A stretch of DNA of 37,614 nt from Fibrobacteria bacterium (GCA_025360005.1 JANYDA010000038.1:1-37614); one strand, 5' to 3'; shown: positions 22,923-31,395, numbered from the stretch's first letter. Made by a program: numbers and translations. The notes: generated by a model from the letters alone, not told the origin.

Positions 22923-24319
22923 TGGAACGCGCCCCCGCCGCCCCCGCGGCTGAGAATGGCGCTGCTCTCCTGACCGTACTCTCGGTCCTGATGGTGCTCG
23001 GCATCGCCATATCCATCCTGGTGGAACGCACCCGCGGCGATATCAAACCGTGGGCGAGGGAAGTGGAAACCACCCAGGCCCTGTATACGGCCGAGTCCGG
23101 GATCGCTTATCAGCTTTACCTGGAGCGGTTCTCGGATTCCGCCGATCCCTCTTTCGGAAAAGCGGCGGAAGACAGCGCCGCCGATCCCTTTGTGAAACCC
23201 GCGGCCCCTACGGATACCTTCGCCTTCCGCCTGGACACCGGCCAGGCCGCCCCGGAGGTGCGGGTGGACCGGACGCGGGCCTTCCTGGACATCACATCCA
23301 CCGGCAGGTACCGTAACGCAGAAGTTACTGTGTCCGCCCGTTTCGGAAAGGCTTTGGACGACAGCATCTTCGGCCCGGCGCTGACGCTGGACAACTCCAT
23401 GCCTCTGGAGCCTTTTCCCCCGGAAAGCATTTTCGGAACGATCCGCATGAAAATCCCGGCCGCAGGCGTCCCCGCTTCGCCCTGGCCGCAGGGATTCTCC
23501 ATCTCCGCCTATACCGCGGAATTCACCGATAAGAAATACTATGCCTTGGAATCCTCCTTGCAGAAGAAGCTGGGGGAGACCGGCGGTGAAAGCGGCAACG
23601 GAAATTATTCGCCTTCCGATCCGCCCGACTTCAAGAAACCCGGCGGCATCTCCTTCCCGCTGGGCCGGGTGGAACTGATCAATACCGGCGAGGAAACCTG
23701 GGTGCTCAAGGGTCCCGGACGGATTTTCTGCGAGGGGGAAATCCGCGTCAAGGGATTGATCCGCATGGAAAACGTGCAACTGCTTTCCGGAAAGGACATC
23801 ACCTTCGAGGACAGCGTATCCGGGGAGGGGAACAGCGTCTTCGCGCGCGGGAGCGTGTATATCCATGATCATTGCCGGCTGGGGCTGGAAATCCTCTCCG
23901 GCAAGGATATAGTGCTGCGGGACAAGGCTCAGACCACCTTGGGTTCGGTCCTGATATCGGTGGGGAACAAGAATGCCGGCAAGTCCGGGGACACCCTCAA
24001 CGCCGTGCGGGTGGTGAACGGTGCCGTGGCGCGGGGCTTCCTCATCGCAGGCGGCCCCAACGGCAGGGTAGTGGTAGGCACGCCGCAGAATCTTGTGGAA
24101 GGCGTGGTGATGGCTTCCTCGGTATGGTTGTCCGGCCAGGTGCATGGGCCCGTCTTGACCGGCAAGCTGCTCTGCGAAGGCAGCAATGTCCGCAATTGCC
24201 TGGGCGGGGGCAAGATCGATCGCAGCCGGCTACCCGCCAATTTCGTGCAACCGCTGCAACTGGGCCCGCAGGATCGACGCCAATACGTTTTCAAGCTGAT
24301 GGATTGGAAACGATCATGA
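22919..24319 (+). CDS. GspK/PilX-like protein with a repetitive beta-rich C-terminal domain
   Basis: A 466-residue protein whose start is a class III prepilin-like leader: NG14 before AALLTVLSVLMVLGIAISILVER, without Glu at +5, which is characteristic of the minor pseudopilin GspK. It then has ETTQALYTAESGIAYQL, typical of PilX/GspK N-termini. From about residue 250 onward there is no GspK-like domain: instead it has short hydrophobic beta repeats, including LLSGKDITFED near 288 and ILSGKDIVLRD near 326, then GRVVVGTPQNLVEGVVMASSVWLSGQVHGPVL. These resemble right-handed beta-helix or bactofilin-like proteins. Both flanking genes overlap, and it is followed by GspI and GspJ, the usual partners of K at the pseudopilus tip. 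Two adjacent ATGs are equally possible starts. Confidence 0.65.
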   Translation: MMERAPAAPAAENGAALLTVLSVLMVLGIAISILVERTRGDIKPWAREVETTQALYTAESGIAYQLYLERFSDSADPSFGKAAEDSAADPFVKPAAPTDTFAFRLDTGQAAPEVRVDRTRAFLDITSTGRYRNAEVTVSARFGKALDDSIFGPALTLDNSMPLEPFPPESIFGTIRMKIPAAGVPASPWPQGFSISAYTAEFTDKKYYALESSLQKKLGETGGESGNGNYSPSDPPDFKKPGGISFPLGRVELINTGEETWVLKGPGRIFCEGEIRVKGLIRMENVQLLSGKDITFEDSVSGEGNSVFARGSVYIHDHCRLGLEILSGKDIVLRDKAQTTLGSVLISVGNKNAGKSGDTLNAVRVVNGAVARGFLIAGGPNGRVVVGTPQNLVEGVVMASSVWLSGQVHGPVLTGKLLCEGSNVRNCLGGGKIDRSRLPANFVQPLQLGPQDRRQYVFKLMDWKRS

Positions 24320-24894
24320 GCCTTCGTTTCCGAATCGCATCCTTGTGGGGGCGCAAAGCCGCGGCCGGCATGCGCGGCGGCGCAAGCGGTTTTACCATCC
24401 TCGAGATCGCCGTGGCGTTGACGGTGCTTTCCGCGGGTTCGGCCGTATTGTGGTACGGCCTGCGCTCCTCCGCCCAGATGGACAAGCTCAACAGTTTGCA
24501 CCATGCCGCCGCCATGCTGGCCCGCTCCGATCTGGAAAGCTTGCGTAGCCTCCCCAAACAGGATATCCACGATACCCTCTACCTGGCTTCCGGAAGCGGG
24601 GAATCCCTGCTGGTGGTGCGCCGGGTGATGGACAGCGCGCGGATAGTGAATACGCTCTCCGAGATTGTCCTGGACGAGAAGCTCTCGCCCAAAGAAGCGA
24701 AGAAGCCGCTGGAGGTGCGGGTGAAAGTGTGGCGGCTGCCGAAATCCGGAAACGGATCCGTCCCCGAGGCCTCCAGCCTCCGCGATCCTGAAGACCGGGC
24801 GGGTGCGGCATCGGGTGATGAAAGCGAAACGGAGGGGGAACCCCGTGGACTGGTCGCCTTGACGCTCAAGCTGCCGGAATACAAATGGTATTGA
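24316..24894 (+). CDS. gspI: Minor pseudopilin GspI-like
   Basis: The ATG at 24316 overlaps the GspK-like stop as ATGA, giving 192 residues; the frame extending to 23872 lies inside the previous gene. A type IV pilin signal is present: basic leader ending G25, cleavage before F26-T-I-L-E30 with glutamate at +5, then a 20-residue hydrophobic helix (IAVALTVLSAGSAVLWYGL). The globular part contains ELRSLPKQDIHDTLYLASGSGE-like beta segments and an acidic C-terminal insert (DPEDRAGAASGDESETEGE). I, J and K proteins form the pseudopilus tip complex. Letter assignment is by order and helix type and could be H. Confidence 0.7.
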   Translation: MSLRFRIASLWGRKAAAGMRGGASGFTILEIAVALTVLSAGSAVLWYGLRSSAQMDKLNSLHHAAAMLARSDLESLRSLPKQDIHDTLYLASGSGESLLVVRRVMDSARIVNTLSEIVLDEKLSPKEAKKPLEVRVKVWRLPKSGNGSVPEASSLRDPEDRAGAASGDESETEGEPRGLVALTLKLPEYKWY

Positions 24895-25565
24895 CGCGTT
24901 TGCGCCCAAATCCCGCGCCTCCGGCAACGCGAGGTAGCCGCGGAGTTACCTTGATCGAGATGTTGATCGCAGTCTCCCTTTCCGCGGTGGTCATCGGCAT
25001 GGCGCTGGCCCTGTTCAGAGACGCGGGATTCGCGGCCAGGCTGGGACAGAACCGGCGCGACGCGGTCTTCCAGGCCCAGGCCCTTTTCAACTCCCTGTCC
25101 GGAAACCTCATGACCGGCCGAGGGATCCTGCGCTTGGTTCCCGGTGGCCGCGTGGAAGTGCTCAACGCCCGTAACCTCCGCGTGGACTACCAATGGGGGG
25201 ATTCGCTGCTGACCGCCAACGGCAGGGCCATGAATTTCCGGCTGGCTTCCTTGCGGGTGGAACCGGAAGGCCCCACGCGTCCCGCTTGGAAGGGTTTTGC
25301 CGCAACTGCGGTTTGGGATCTGGACAGCTTGGACGGGAACAGGGACGGCAGCATCGACTTCGAGGAGTTGGACCGGGATCGCAACGGGGAGTTGGATGCG
25401 GAAGAAAGCCGTTTCATCGCCAGGATAATAATCACCATGACGACGATCAATCGCGGCATCCCCATTACGCAAACCTGTACGGTGCATCCCAGGAACCGCG
25501 TTCCCGCGACGGTGGGCGAGGATGCCCGGGATGTAATGGAATCCGCGGGCGTGCCGGAACCCTGA
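24885..25565 (+). CDS. gspJ: Minor pseudopilin GspJ-like with tandem EF-hand calcium loops
   Basis: The 226-residue protein has a pilin leader ending in G20, then V21-T-L-I-E25-M-L-I-A-V, so glutamate is at +5. It overlaps the GspI-like gene by 10 bases. Near the C-terminus are two canonical EF-hand loops: D150-G-N152-R-D154-G155-S-I157-D158-F-E-E161 and D163-R-D165-R-N167-G168-E-L170-D171-A-E-E174. They are back to back, with one residue between them, so the usual helix between loops is absent. Bound calcium would stabilise the fold or the tip complex. Pseudopilins such as GspG are known to bind calcium, but by a different site. GspJ is assigned by gene order and length. Confidence 0.7.
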   Translation: MVLTRLRPNPAPPATRGSRGVTLIEMLIAVSLSAVVIGMALALFRDAGFAARLGQNRRDAVFQAQALFNSLSGNLMTGRGILRLVPGGRVEVLNARNLRVDYQWGDSLLTANGRAMNFRLASLRVEPEGPTRPAWKGFAATAVWDLDSLDGNRDGSIDFEELDRDRNGELDAEESRFIARIIITMTTINRGIPITQTCTVHPRNRVPATVGEDARDVMESAGVPEP

Positions 25566-25653
25566 TATTTGCTATTTTCCGGTGGCTTGCAAAATCCGGC
25601 TTTGGCGGCCGTTCCCAATCCGGAGCGGACCAGGGCGGAAGGGATTCTCCGCA

Positions 25654-27138
25654 TTGGATGAAATGGATCTGAATCCGGCCTTGCTCGATGAAGTGGGCCG
25701 CGATATCTGCATACGCTGCCGCACCTATCCCATCTCGTCATCGGGGAATGCGCTGGTATTCGCCGCCCAGAACGTGAATGACGAACTGCTGCGGGAGGCG
25801 CTGCAATTGCGCTCCGGCAAGGAGGTGGAATTCCGCAAGGCGGACGGGCCCACTTTGGAATACCAGATCAAACGCATCAGCGGCAAGGCCGGGGCCCTGG
25901 AAGAAGGCGGCATCCTTTCCGATCTCATCCGCTCGGAGGTTTCCATCCAGGAAGGCTCTTCGCTGGAGGAAATCAAGAAGAAGAGCCAGAGCGAACCCGT
26001 CATCAAACTGGTGAACAATCTGGTCAACCAGGCCATCCTCGAGATCGCCACCGATATCCACATCGAACCGGGGGAGAACCTGGTCAAGGTGCGCTACCGC
26101 AAGGACGGCATGCTCAAGGACAGCATGGAGCTGCCCAAATGGGTGCAGGCGTCGCTCACCTCGCGCATCAAGATCCTGGCGGAGCTGGACATCGCGGAAA
26201 AACGCCTGCCCCAGGATGGCCGCATCAAATGGATGCATGAAGGCGAAGCCATCGACATGCGCGTCAGCACCTTGCCCACCCGCGTGGGTGAAAAGGTGGT
26301 GATCCGCATCCTGAAGCACATGGAAACCGTGGGCAATATGGAATCCCTGGGGATGTCTTCGGACGTGTACGCCATCATCAAGCAATTGATCCATCGTCCC
26401 CAAGGCATGCTTTTCGTCACCGGACCCACCGGCTCGGGGAAATCGTCGACCTTGTACGCCTCCCTGCGGGAAATCCTGGAGAAGGATATCAACGTTTCCA
26501 CCATCGAGGACCCGATAGAGTACCGGTTGGAAGGCGCCAACCAGGTGCAGATCAACGACAAGGCCGGTCTTACCTTTGCGGGGGCCTTGCGATCCCTGTT
26601 ACGCCAGGATCCGGATGTCATCATGGTCGGGGAAATCCGCGATGAAGAGACCGCCGCCATCGCCGTGCAGGCCGCCCAGACCGGCCACTTGGTTTTTTCC
26701 ACATTGCATACCAACGATGCGGCCTCGGTGGTCACGCGCCTTTTGGATCTGAAGATAAAACCGTTCCTGATCAGTTCCGCCGTATTGGGAGTGATGTCCC
26801 AACGCCTGGTGCGCAAGCTTTGTCCCGCGTGTTTCGCGATGAAGCCCCCCACGGCGGAAGAGAAAATGTTCCTGCCCATGCTGCCCGCGCTTTGCCCCAC
26901 CGCGGTCGGCTGTCCGGCCTGCAACGGAACGGGTTACCGCGGCCGCACCGGCATCTTCGAACTGCTTCAGTTCGATACGCATATCCGCGAGGCCATCCTG
27001 GGCGGGAAGAGCGAGGCGCAGATCAAGAAAACCTCGAACTACAAACAGCTGGTCATGGACGGAATGGATAAATTGAAGCAAAATATCACCAGCGCCGGCG
27101 AACTCATCCGCGTGGCGGTAATGGAAGCCCAGACATGA
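25654..27138 (+). CDS. gspE: Type II secretion ATPase GspE
   Basis: GspE drives pseudopilus assembly. The ATPase motifs are complete: Walker A G257-P-T-G-S-G-K-S-S265, Asp box STIEDPIEYRLEGANQ, Walker B DVIMVGEIRDEETA, His box HLVFSTLHTNDA, and the tetracysteine zinc motif CPAC...GCPACNGTG. The N-terminal GspEN domain contains SDIHIEP-like TDIHIEPGENLVKVRYRKDG. Start choice: the frame is open from GTG 25582, but GGAAGGGA at 25637-25644 sits nine bases before TTG 25654, giving 494 residues; ATG 25663 is the alternative. The gap of about 88 bases after gspJ is the only clear one in the secretion run. It overlaps gspD by 4 bases. Confidence 0.9.
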   Translation: MDEMDLNPALLDEVGRDICIRCRTYPISSSGNALVFAAQNVNDELLREALQLRSGKEVEFRKADGPTLEYQIKRISGKAGALEEGGILSDLIRSEVSIQEGSSLEEIKKKSQSEPVIKLVNNLVNQAILEIATDIHIEPGENLVKVRYRKDGMLKDSMELPKWVQASLTSRIKILAELDIAEKRLPQDGRIKWMHEGEAIDMRVSTLPTRVGEKVVIRILKHMETVGNMESLGMSSDVYAIIKQLIHRPQGMLFVTGPTGSGKSSTLYASLREILEKDINVSTIEDPIEYRLEGANQVQINDKAGLTFAGALRSLLRQDPDVIMVGEIRDEETAAIAVQAAQTGHLVFSTLHTNDAASVVTRLLDLKIKPFLISSAVLGVMSQRLVRKLCPACFAMKPPTAEEKMFLPMLPALCPTAVGCPACNGTGYRGRTGIFELLQFDTHIREAILGGKSEAQIKKTSNYKQLVMDGMDKLKQNITSAGELIRVAVMEAQT

Positions 27139-29546
27139 TGAAAAACCTCATTCTTCTCGCCGCCTTCTGCTTGCCCATGGCGCTGCGGGCCCAGGATCAA
27201 CCGGGTGACACCGGCACTCCTCCGCCCGCCGAAGATCAAAACCAGGTCGCGCCTCCGCCTCCCGCGATGGATCAACCCCCTCCGCCCGCCGACAACGGTT
27301 ATTACCGCCCGGAAGAGCATCCGGGCCCGGCCATGCCGCCACGAAGGATGCCGGGACAATCCAACTTGGGCGAACAGGAGCGCGAGCTGCTGGACAAGCA
27401 TCGGGAGAACGCCGCCCGCGGCAAGTCCGGCCGCGGACTCAGGAAGGTTCCGGAGCCGAAGGGCGCGGCCAAAAGCGCCGCCTCCAAATCGGATCCGAGC
27501 ATGCTCAATGTGGATTACGTGGACGAACCCATCCTGGACGTATTGCGGGCCATCGCCACCGCATTCAAGCTGAGCATCATCCCGGACAAGGATCTGGGCG
27601 ACGTGAAGGTGACCATCCATCTGGAGAACATCCCGGTGCTGGAAGGCCTCGACAAGCTGTGCAAGTCCCATGGCTTGGAACTGCTGGCCGACGGCAACGT
27701 TTACCGCGTCCGCAAGACGCGCGAGAACGCCTTCAGCATCATCGATGTGCATAACAAGCGCTTGAACCTGGACGTTCAGAACCGGCCGGTGAAAGACTTC
27801 CTGCGCGAGTTCGTCGAGAAGACCCGCATCAATATCGTGCCCGGCCAAGGCTTGAAAGGCACCGTGACCGGCCATCTGAAGGACCTGGAGCCCATCGACG
27901 GATTCAAAGCGTTGATGGCCGCCAACGACTACGATGTCCGCCTCAAGAACGGCGTCTATCTGGTGGAGAATGGGGATTCCGGAAGCCAGGGTTCGCAGGG
28001 GTTCGGGCGCAACCGCCGCAACATGGGTTTCCAAGGGGGCGGCACGGGTAACACCGATGTGGACGTGCACGACGGCAAGGTGACCCTCTCGCTGAACAAC
28101 GCCTCCCTGGGCGATGCCATCCGGGAAATCGCCGAACAGGCGGGCCGGAACTACACCATCATCGGGGATGTCTCCGGCAACGTGAACGCGCAGTTGAAAG
28201 GCGTGAGCGTGGACGAGGCGCTTTCCTCATTGCTGCAGGGCACCCGTTACGCCTTCATCACCAAGGATGGGACGCTGCTGGTAGGCGATCGTAATCCCAA
28301 CACGCCTTCCGGCCAGGCCCTTTCCGGCGCCGAACTGGTCTATCTCAAGTACATCAAGGCCGAGAACATCGATAAGGTAATGCCGAAATCGATCCCGCTC
28401 GACAATATCAAGATCATCAAGGAGCAGAACGCCGTCCTCATCTCCGGTACCGTGGACGATATCGAATTGGTGAAGGCATTTTTGGAGAAAGTCGATATTC
28501 CCACGCCACAGGTGCTTATGGAAGTCATCGTGGTCGAGTATAATCGCGATAAGAAATCCGAACTCGGGATTGGTCCCGGAAAAACGACCTACAGCGGAGT
28601 GAACGCATTAGTCCAGGGGAACATGAGCGGAGTCACGGAAACGATCAAGAATGGTTCCTTTCAGGCTTCCATCGGGGTCAAAGCCCCGAATTTTGATTTG
28701 AGCTTGAGAGCCTTGGAAGCCAAGAATCGGGCCAAGATCCTTTCCATGCCTAAAATCACCACCCTCAACGGTAACAAAGCGGAGCTCAAGGTCAACCGTA
28801 CCCTCTATTACGGCGTCAGTTCCGTTACCAAGGATGGATTCCAGAATAACGATTTCCGGAGTATCGAAGACGGTATCACCATCGAGCTGACTCCCTGGGT
28901 GACCAAGCATGGGGAAGTGAACGTCACCATCAGCCCCAGCATCAAAACCGCGGGTCAAAGCCAGGGAGCGTCGCCTCCGCCCATCACCAACCGTTCCATT
29001 GTCACCAATGTTATGCTCAGGGACGGCGAGACCATCGCTTTGGGCGGTCTGATCAGTTCCCAAGAGGACAACAGGCGGGAATTCGTCCCGATTCTGGGAA
29101 GCATCCCCTTGCTGGGGTATCTCTTCTCATGGCGGAGCACTTTGACCTTCACCAATGAGCTTGTGATCTATGTAACGCCGCATATCCTCAATCCGGAAAC
29201 CCAATCGGTCAACCTGGAAGAGGAATTCGAGGCCCTGGATCGGCGCGCCGGCTTCCTCAAGAATTCGGATTTTTTCAAATCCGGCAAGAGCGTTCCCGCC
29301 AAGAAGGATGCCGACCACGGGGATGCAAAACCCGTTTCCGGGACCGCGCCGGTAAGGGATCCCTCCCCGGCCAAGAAGCCCGGAATCCCGGCCGCGTCCA
29401 ATCCGGCCGCTGCGGCGGGCGAACCGGTTTCCAAAGGCAATCCCGGCCGCGCCGATTCTGCCGCCAGACCCGCCATGCCTGCCCGTTCCGGATCGGCTCC
29501 GCCCGCTCCCGTCTCCATCCCTCCGGACACTTCGCGGCATCGATGA
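27135..29546 (+). CDS. gspD: Type II secretion outer-membrane secretin GspD (PilQ-like)
   Basis: The 803-residue protein has a signal peptide (LILLAAFCLPMALRA), a Pro/Gln-rich linker, then three short repeated beta-alpha modules at about 122-195, 200-280 and 312-385 (the first beginning MLNVDYVDEPILDVLRAIA and the third VTLSLNNASLGDAIREIA), a fourth domain at about 398-456 (VYLKYIKAENIDKVMPK), and the secretin core at about 460-685. Core marks are GVKAPNFDLSLRALEAKNRAKILSMPKITTLNGNKA and FVPILGSIPLLGYLF. A Pro/Ala/Ser-rich tail of about 110 residues follows. Such short modules are seen in PilQ-type and GspD-type secretins. The last codons overlap the metalloprotease gene by 4 bases. Confidence 0.9.
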   Translation: MMKNLILLAAFCLPMALRAQDQPGDTGTPPPAEDQNQVAPPPPAMDQPPPPADNGYYRPEEHPGPAMPPRRMPGQSNLGEQERELLDKHRENAARGKSGRGLRKVPEPKGAAKSAASKSDPSMLNVDYVDEPILDVLRAIATAFKLSIIPDKDLGDVKVTIHLENIPVLEGLDKLCKSHGLELLADGNVYRVRKTRENAFSIIDVHNKRLNLDVQNRPVKDFLREFVEKTRINIVPGQGLKGTVTGHLKDLEPIDGFKALMAANDYDVRLKNGVYLVENGDSGSQGSQGFGRNRRNMGFQGGGTGNTDVDVHDGKVTLSLNNASLGDAIREIAEQAGRNYTIIGDVSGNVNAQLKGVSVDEALSSLLQGTRYAFITKDGTLLVGDRNPNTPSGQALSGAELVYLKYIKAENIDKVMPKSIPLDNIKIIKEQNAVLISGTVDDIELVKAFLEKVDIPTPQVLMEVIVVEYNRDKKSELGIGPGKTTYSGVNALVQGNMSGVTETIKNGSFQASIGVKAPNFDLSLRALEAKNRAKILSMPKITTLNGNKAELKVNRTLYYGVSSVTKDGFQNNDFRSIEDGITIELTPWVTKHGEVNVTISPSIKTAGQSQGASPPPITNRSIVTNVMLRDGETIALGGLISSQEDNRREFVPILGSIPLLGYLFSWRSTLTFTNELVIYVTPHILNPETQSVNLEEEFEALDRRAGFLKNSDFFKSGKSVPAKKDADHGDAKPVSGTAPVRDPSPAKKPGIPAASNPAAAAGEPVSKGNPGRADSAARPAMPARSGSAPPAPVSIPPDTSRHR

Positions 29547-30472
29547 CGAAACCGGCGGGCAGCCGTAAGGGGGGACGTTCCGCATTGGCGGGACTCGCTT
29601 CCTTCTTCCGGCAGCTATCCCTTTTCGATCCGGCTCCGCCGGAAACGACCACGCCCGTATCCAAACCGGCAGTCGCCCATCGCAGTGCCAACCCGACCCC
29701 TGCATCGGCGCAATCCGAATCCTTCGCTTCCCTTTGCAACGGGTCCTATTCCCATATCCAGGTGATCCTTAAGCCGAGGCTTTGGGACAGTTGGCGGGTA
29801 GCGTGGGCGCGCCGGAACGAATCGTTGCGGCTGGAAATCCCCGCCATCCTGGAACAGGCCCCGCATTCGCTCAAGGAGTCGCTGTTGGAATGGGCCGTGC
29901 TGGTCACCCGCCGCAACATAAAGCGGCAGCCGGAGCTGCGCATGCGCCGCGCCGAACTGGAAGCACGCATACGCGAACATCTGCGCGCCCCGTCCGGGGA
30001 CGGGGACGGCGCTTCAGCCGCATCGGGAAAGCGTTTGGCCCGCAACCGCCGCCGCGTAGGCAGGCTGCAGCCGGTCGGCGTCCACCATGATTTGCGGAAG
30101 ACCTTCCAGGTTATCAACGCGCGGTACTTTCAGGGCGGATTGCAAGCCAAACTGACCTGGTCGGCCAGATTGGGCGGCCTCTCCACCCATTCCATAGCGC
30201 AGGACGGGGAAGGCAATGCCTACCACCTGATCTCCATCAGCCGGGGTTATGATAACCCGGATGTTACCCCGGAAATCCTCGGCGGGGTGGTCTACCATGA
30301 GTGCCTGCACATAGCCATCCCGCCCCGGCGCGAATCGGGTCGGCGCGTGATGCATGGACCGGATTTCCGCGAACGCGAACGCGCGTATGAACATTTCGAG
30401 GTCTGGCGGCATTGGCACAGGCATGGATTGCCGAAGGCGGTTAGACGATTGGGCAAGAGTAAGGGGCATTGA
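29543..30472 (+). CDS. SprT-like zinc metalloprotease-domain protein
   Basis: The 309-residue protein starts at an ATG overlapping the gspD stop (ATGA). A low-complexity Pro/Ala/Ser stretch covers residues 1-60. The zinc site is H252-E-C-L-H256 in GGVVYHECLHIAIPPR, with H271 in VMHGPDF about 15 residues on, matching SprT/YgjP-type domains; a basic segment ARNRRRVGRLQP precedes it. No signal peptide or membrane helix is visible, so it should be cytoplasmic. It sits last in the secretion operon, an unusual place for this family, and could be a housekeeping passenger. Substrate unknown. Confidence 0.72.
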   Translation: MTKPAGSRKGGRSALAGLASFFRQLSLFDPAPPETTTPVSKPAVAHRSANPTPASAQSESFASLCNGSYSHIQVILKPRLWDSWRVAWARRNESLRLEIPAILEQAPHSLKESLLEWAVLVTRRNIKRQPELRMRRAELEARIREHLRAPSGDGDGASAASGKRLARNRRRVGRLQPVGVHHDLRKTFQVINARYFQGGLQAKLTWSARLGGLSTHSIAQDGEGNAYHLISISRGYDNPDVTPEILGGVVYHECLHIAIPPRRESGRRVMHGPDFRERERAYEHFEVWRHWHRHGLPKAVRRLGKSKGH

Positions 30473-30519
30473 GAGAAGGGCCGAGGACACGGGATCGGAC
30501 CGTCCGTGCGCCCAATCCT

Positions 30520-31230
30520 TCAGACCGCCTTCTTAATCCTCATTTCACACCTATAAATCGGCTTTCCCTGCTTCCGGTATTTCTTTTCAAAGTTCGTCAT
30601 AATGCCTTCGGTGGGCTCCGCATTGGGTTCCACCATTTCCAGCCAGGGCAGGGAGGTGAAAAGAGCCTGCGCTTCCGCATTGTATTCTTCATGGTCGGTG
30701 CCCCAATAGAAGGGTGCGTCGGGCAGGGCCACGCGCAGCACCTGTTCCATGAAGGGCTGGGCCATCAAGCGGTTCTTATGATGCTTTTTCTTGGGCCAGG
30801 GATCGGGGAAATACATGTGGAAAGCCTTGACGCTGGCGTCCGGGAGGAAATCGCGGAAGAAATAGAAGGCATCCCCGAGCAATACCCGGGCGTGGGGGAG
30901 ATGCGGGCGTTTCGCCACTCGCCCCGCGGTTAGGTAGGCGATTTCCGGTTCCCATTCCAATCCCACGAAAGGCTGCTCCGGATGCTTTTCGCAATACTCC
31001 ACCAGGAATCCGCCCTTGCCGCAGCCGATCTCGATTTCGATCGGACCCGGCTTGCCGAAAAAGGCTTCCATGGAAATGGGGGTGAAAGCGGGCGTCCCGT
31101 CCGGAGCCAACAGGGGCAAGCGCCCATCCGCCTGCTTGCGGATGCGCAAGTGGAAGTAACCCGGCATATCCGTGGAGGGCTGGAGGCTGCGAAGGAATTC
31201 ATAGGAAGGCAATCCGGCGGGAAGGGGCAT
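30520..31230 (-). CDS. trmB: tRNA (guanine-N7)-methyltransferase TrmB
   Basis: TrmB methylates guanine 46 in tRNA variable loops using SAM. Motifs in order are EIGCGKGGFL (GCGKG at 69-73), FPDPWPKKKHHKNRL at 141-155 (family 'DPWxKxxHxKRR'), WGTDHEEY, and TNFEKKYRKQGKPIY near the C-terminus. The open frame reaches 31365 but the ATG at 31230 gives 236 residues, close to normal; the upstream extension is repeat-derived and unlikely to be translated. No clear Shine-Dalgarno precedes either start. It converges with the SprT-like gene. Confidence 0.92.
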   Translation of the reverse strand: MPLPAGLPSYEFLRSLQPSTDMPGYFHLRIRKQADGRLPLLAPDGTPAFTPISMEAFFGKPGPIEIEIGCGKGGFLVEYCEKHPEQPFVGLEWEPEIAYLTAGRVAKRPHLPHARVLLGDAFYFFRDFLPDASVKAFHMYFPDPWPKKKHHKNRLMAQPFMEQVLRVALPDAPFYWGTDHEEYNAEAQALFTSLPWLEMVEPNAEPTEGIMTNFEKKYRKQGKPIYRCEMRIKKAV

Positions 31231-31349
31231 AAGGCTGCGCAGTCTCTGAGAGTTGGGGGAAAGGGAAAGTGCAGAAGGCAAAATCGGAAGAAAAGCCCCG
31301 GCCGTCAACAGGTCTGAGCCGTCCCGGCTTGAACGCTTCCCTCTCTTAA

Positions 31350-31386
31350 ATTTTGCCTTTTGCATTTTGACATTTGATTCTCCCCT
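31350..31386. repeat. Imperfect TTTTGAC/TTTTGCC heptad repeat upstream of gatB
   Basis: The plus strand reads four near-copies of a seven-base unit: TTTTGCC, TTTTGCA, TTTTGAC and ATTTGAT. A shorter run (TTTTGAC, TTTTGAC at 40-53) precedes tadA at the left edge. The units are not identical, so the array is degenerate. In both places it sits 20-50 bases before a gene. Confidence 0.5.
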
Positions 31387-31395
31387 CCGCCTTTC

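Noticed and set aside
22745-24145. 466-residue minus-strand frame opposite the GspK-like gene
   Set aside because: Antisense shadow across an operon of overlapping plus-strand genes.
30473-30519. Intrinsic terminator between the SprT-like gene and trmB
   Set aside because: CACGG/CCGTG (30488-30508) can pair but there is no T tract on either strand.
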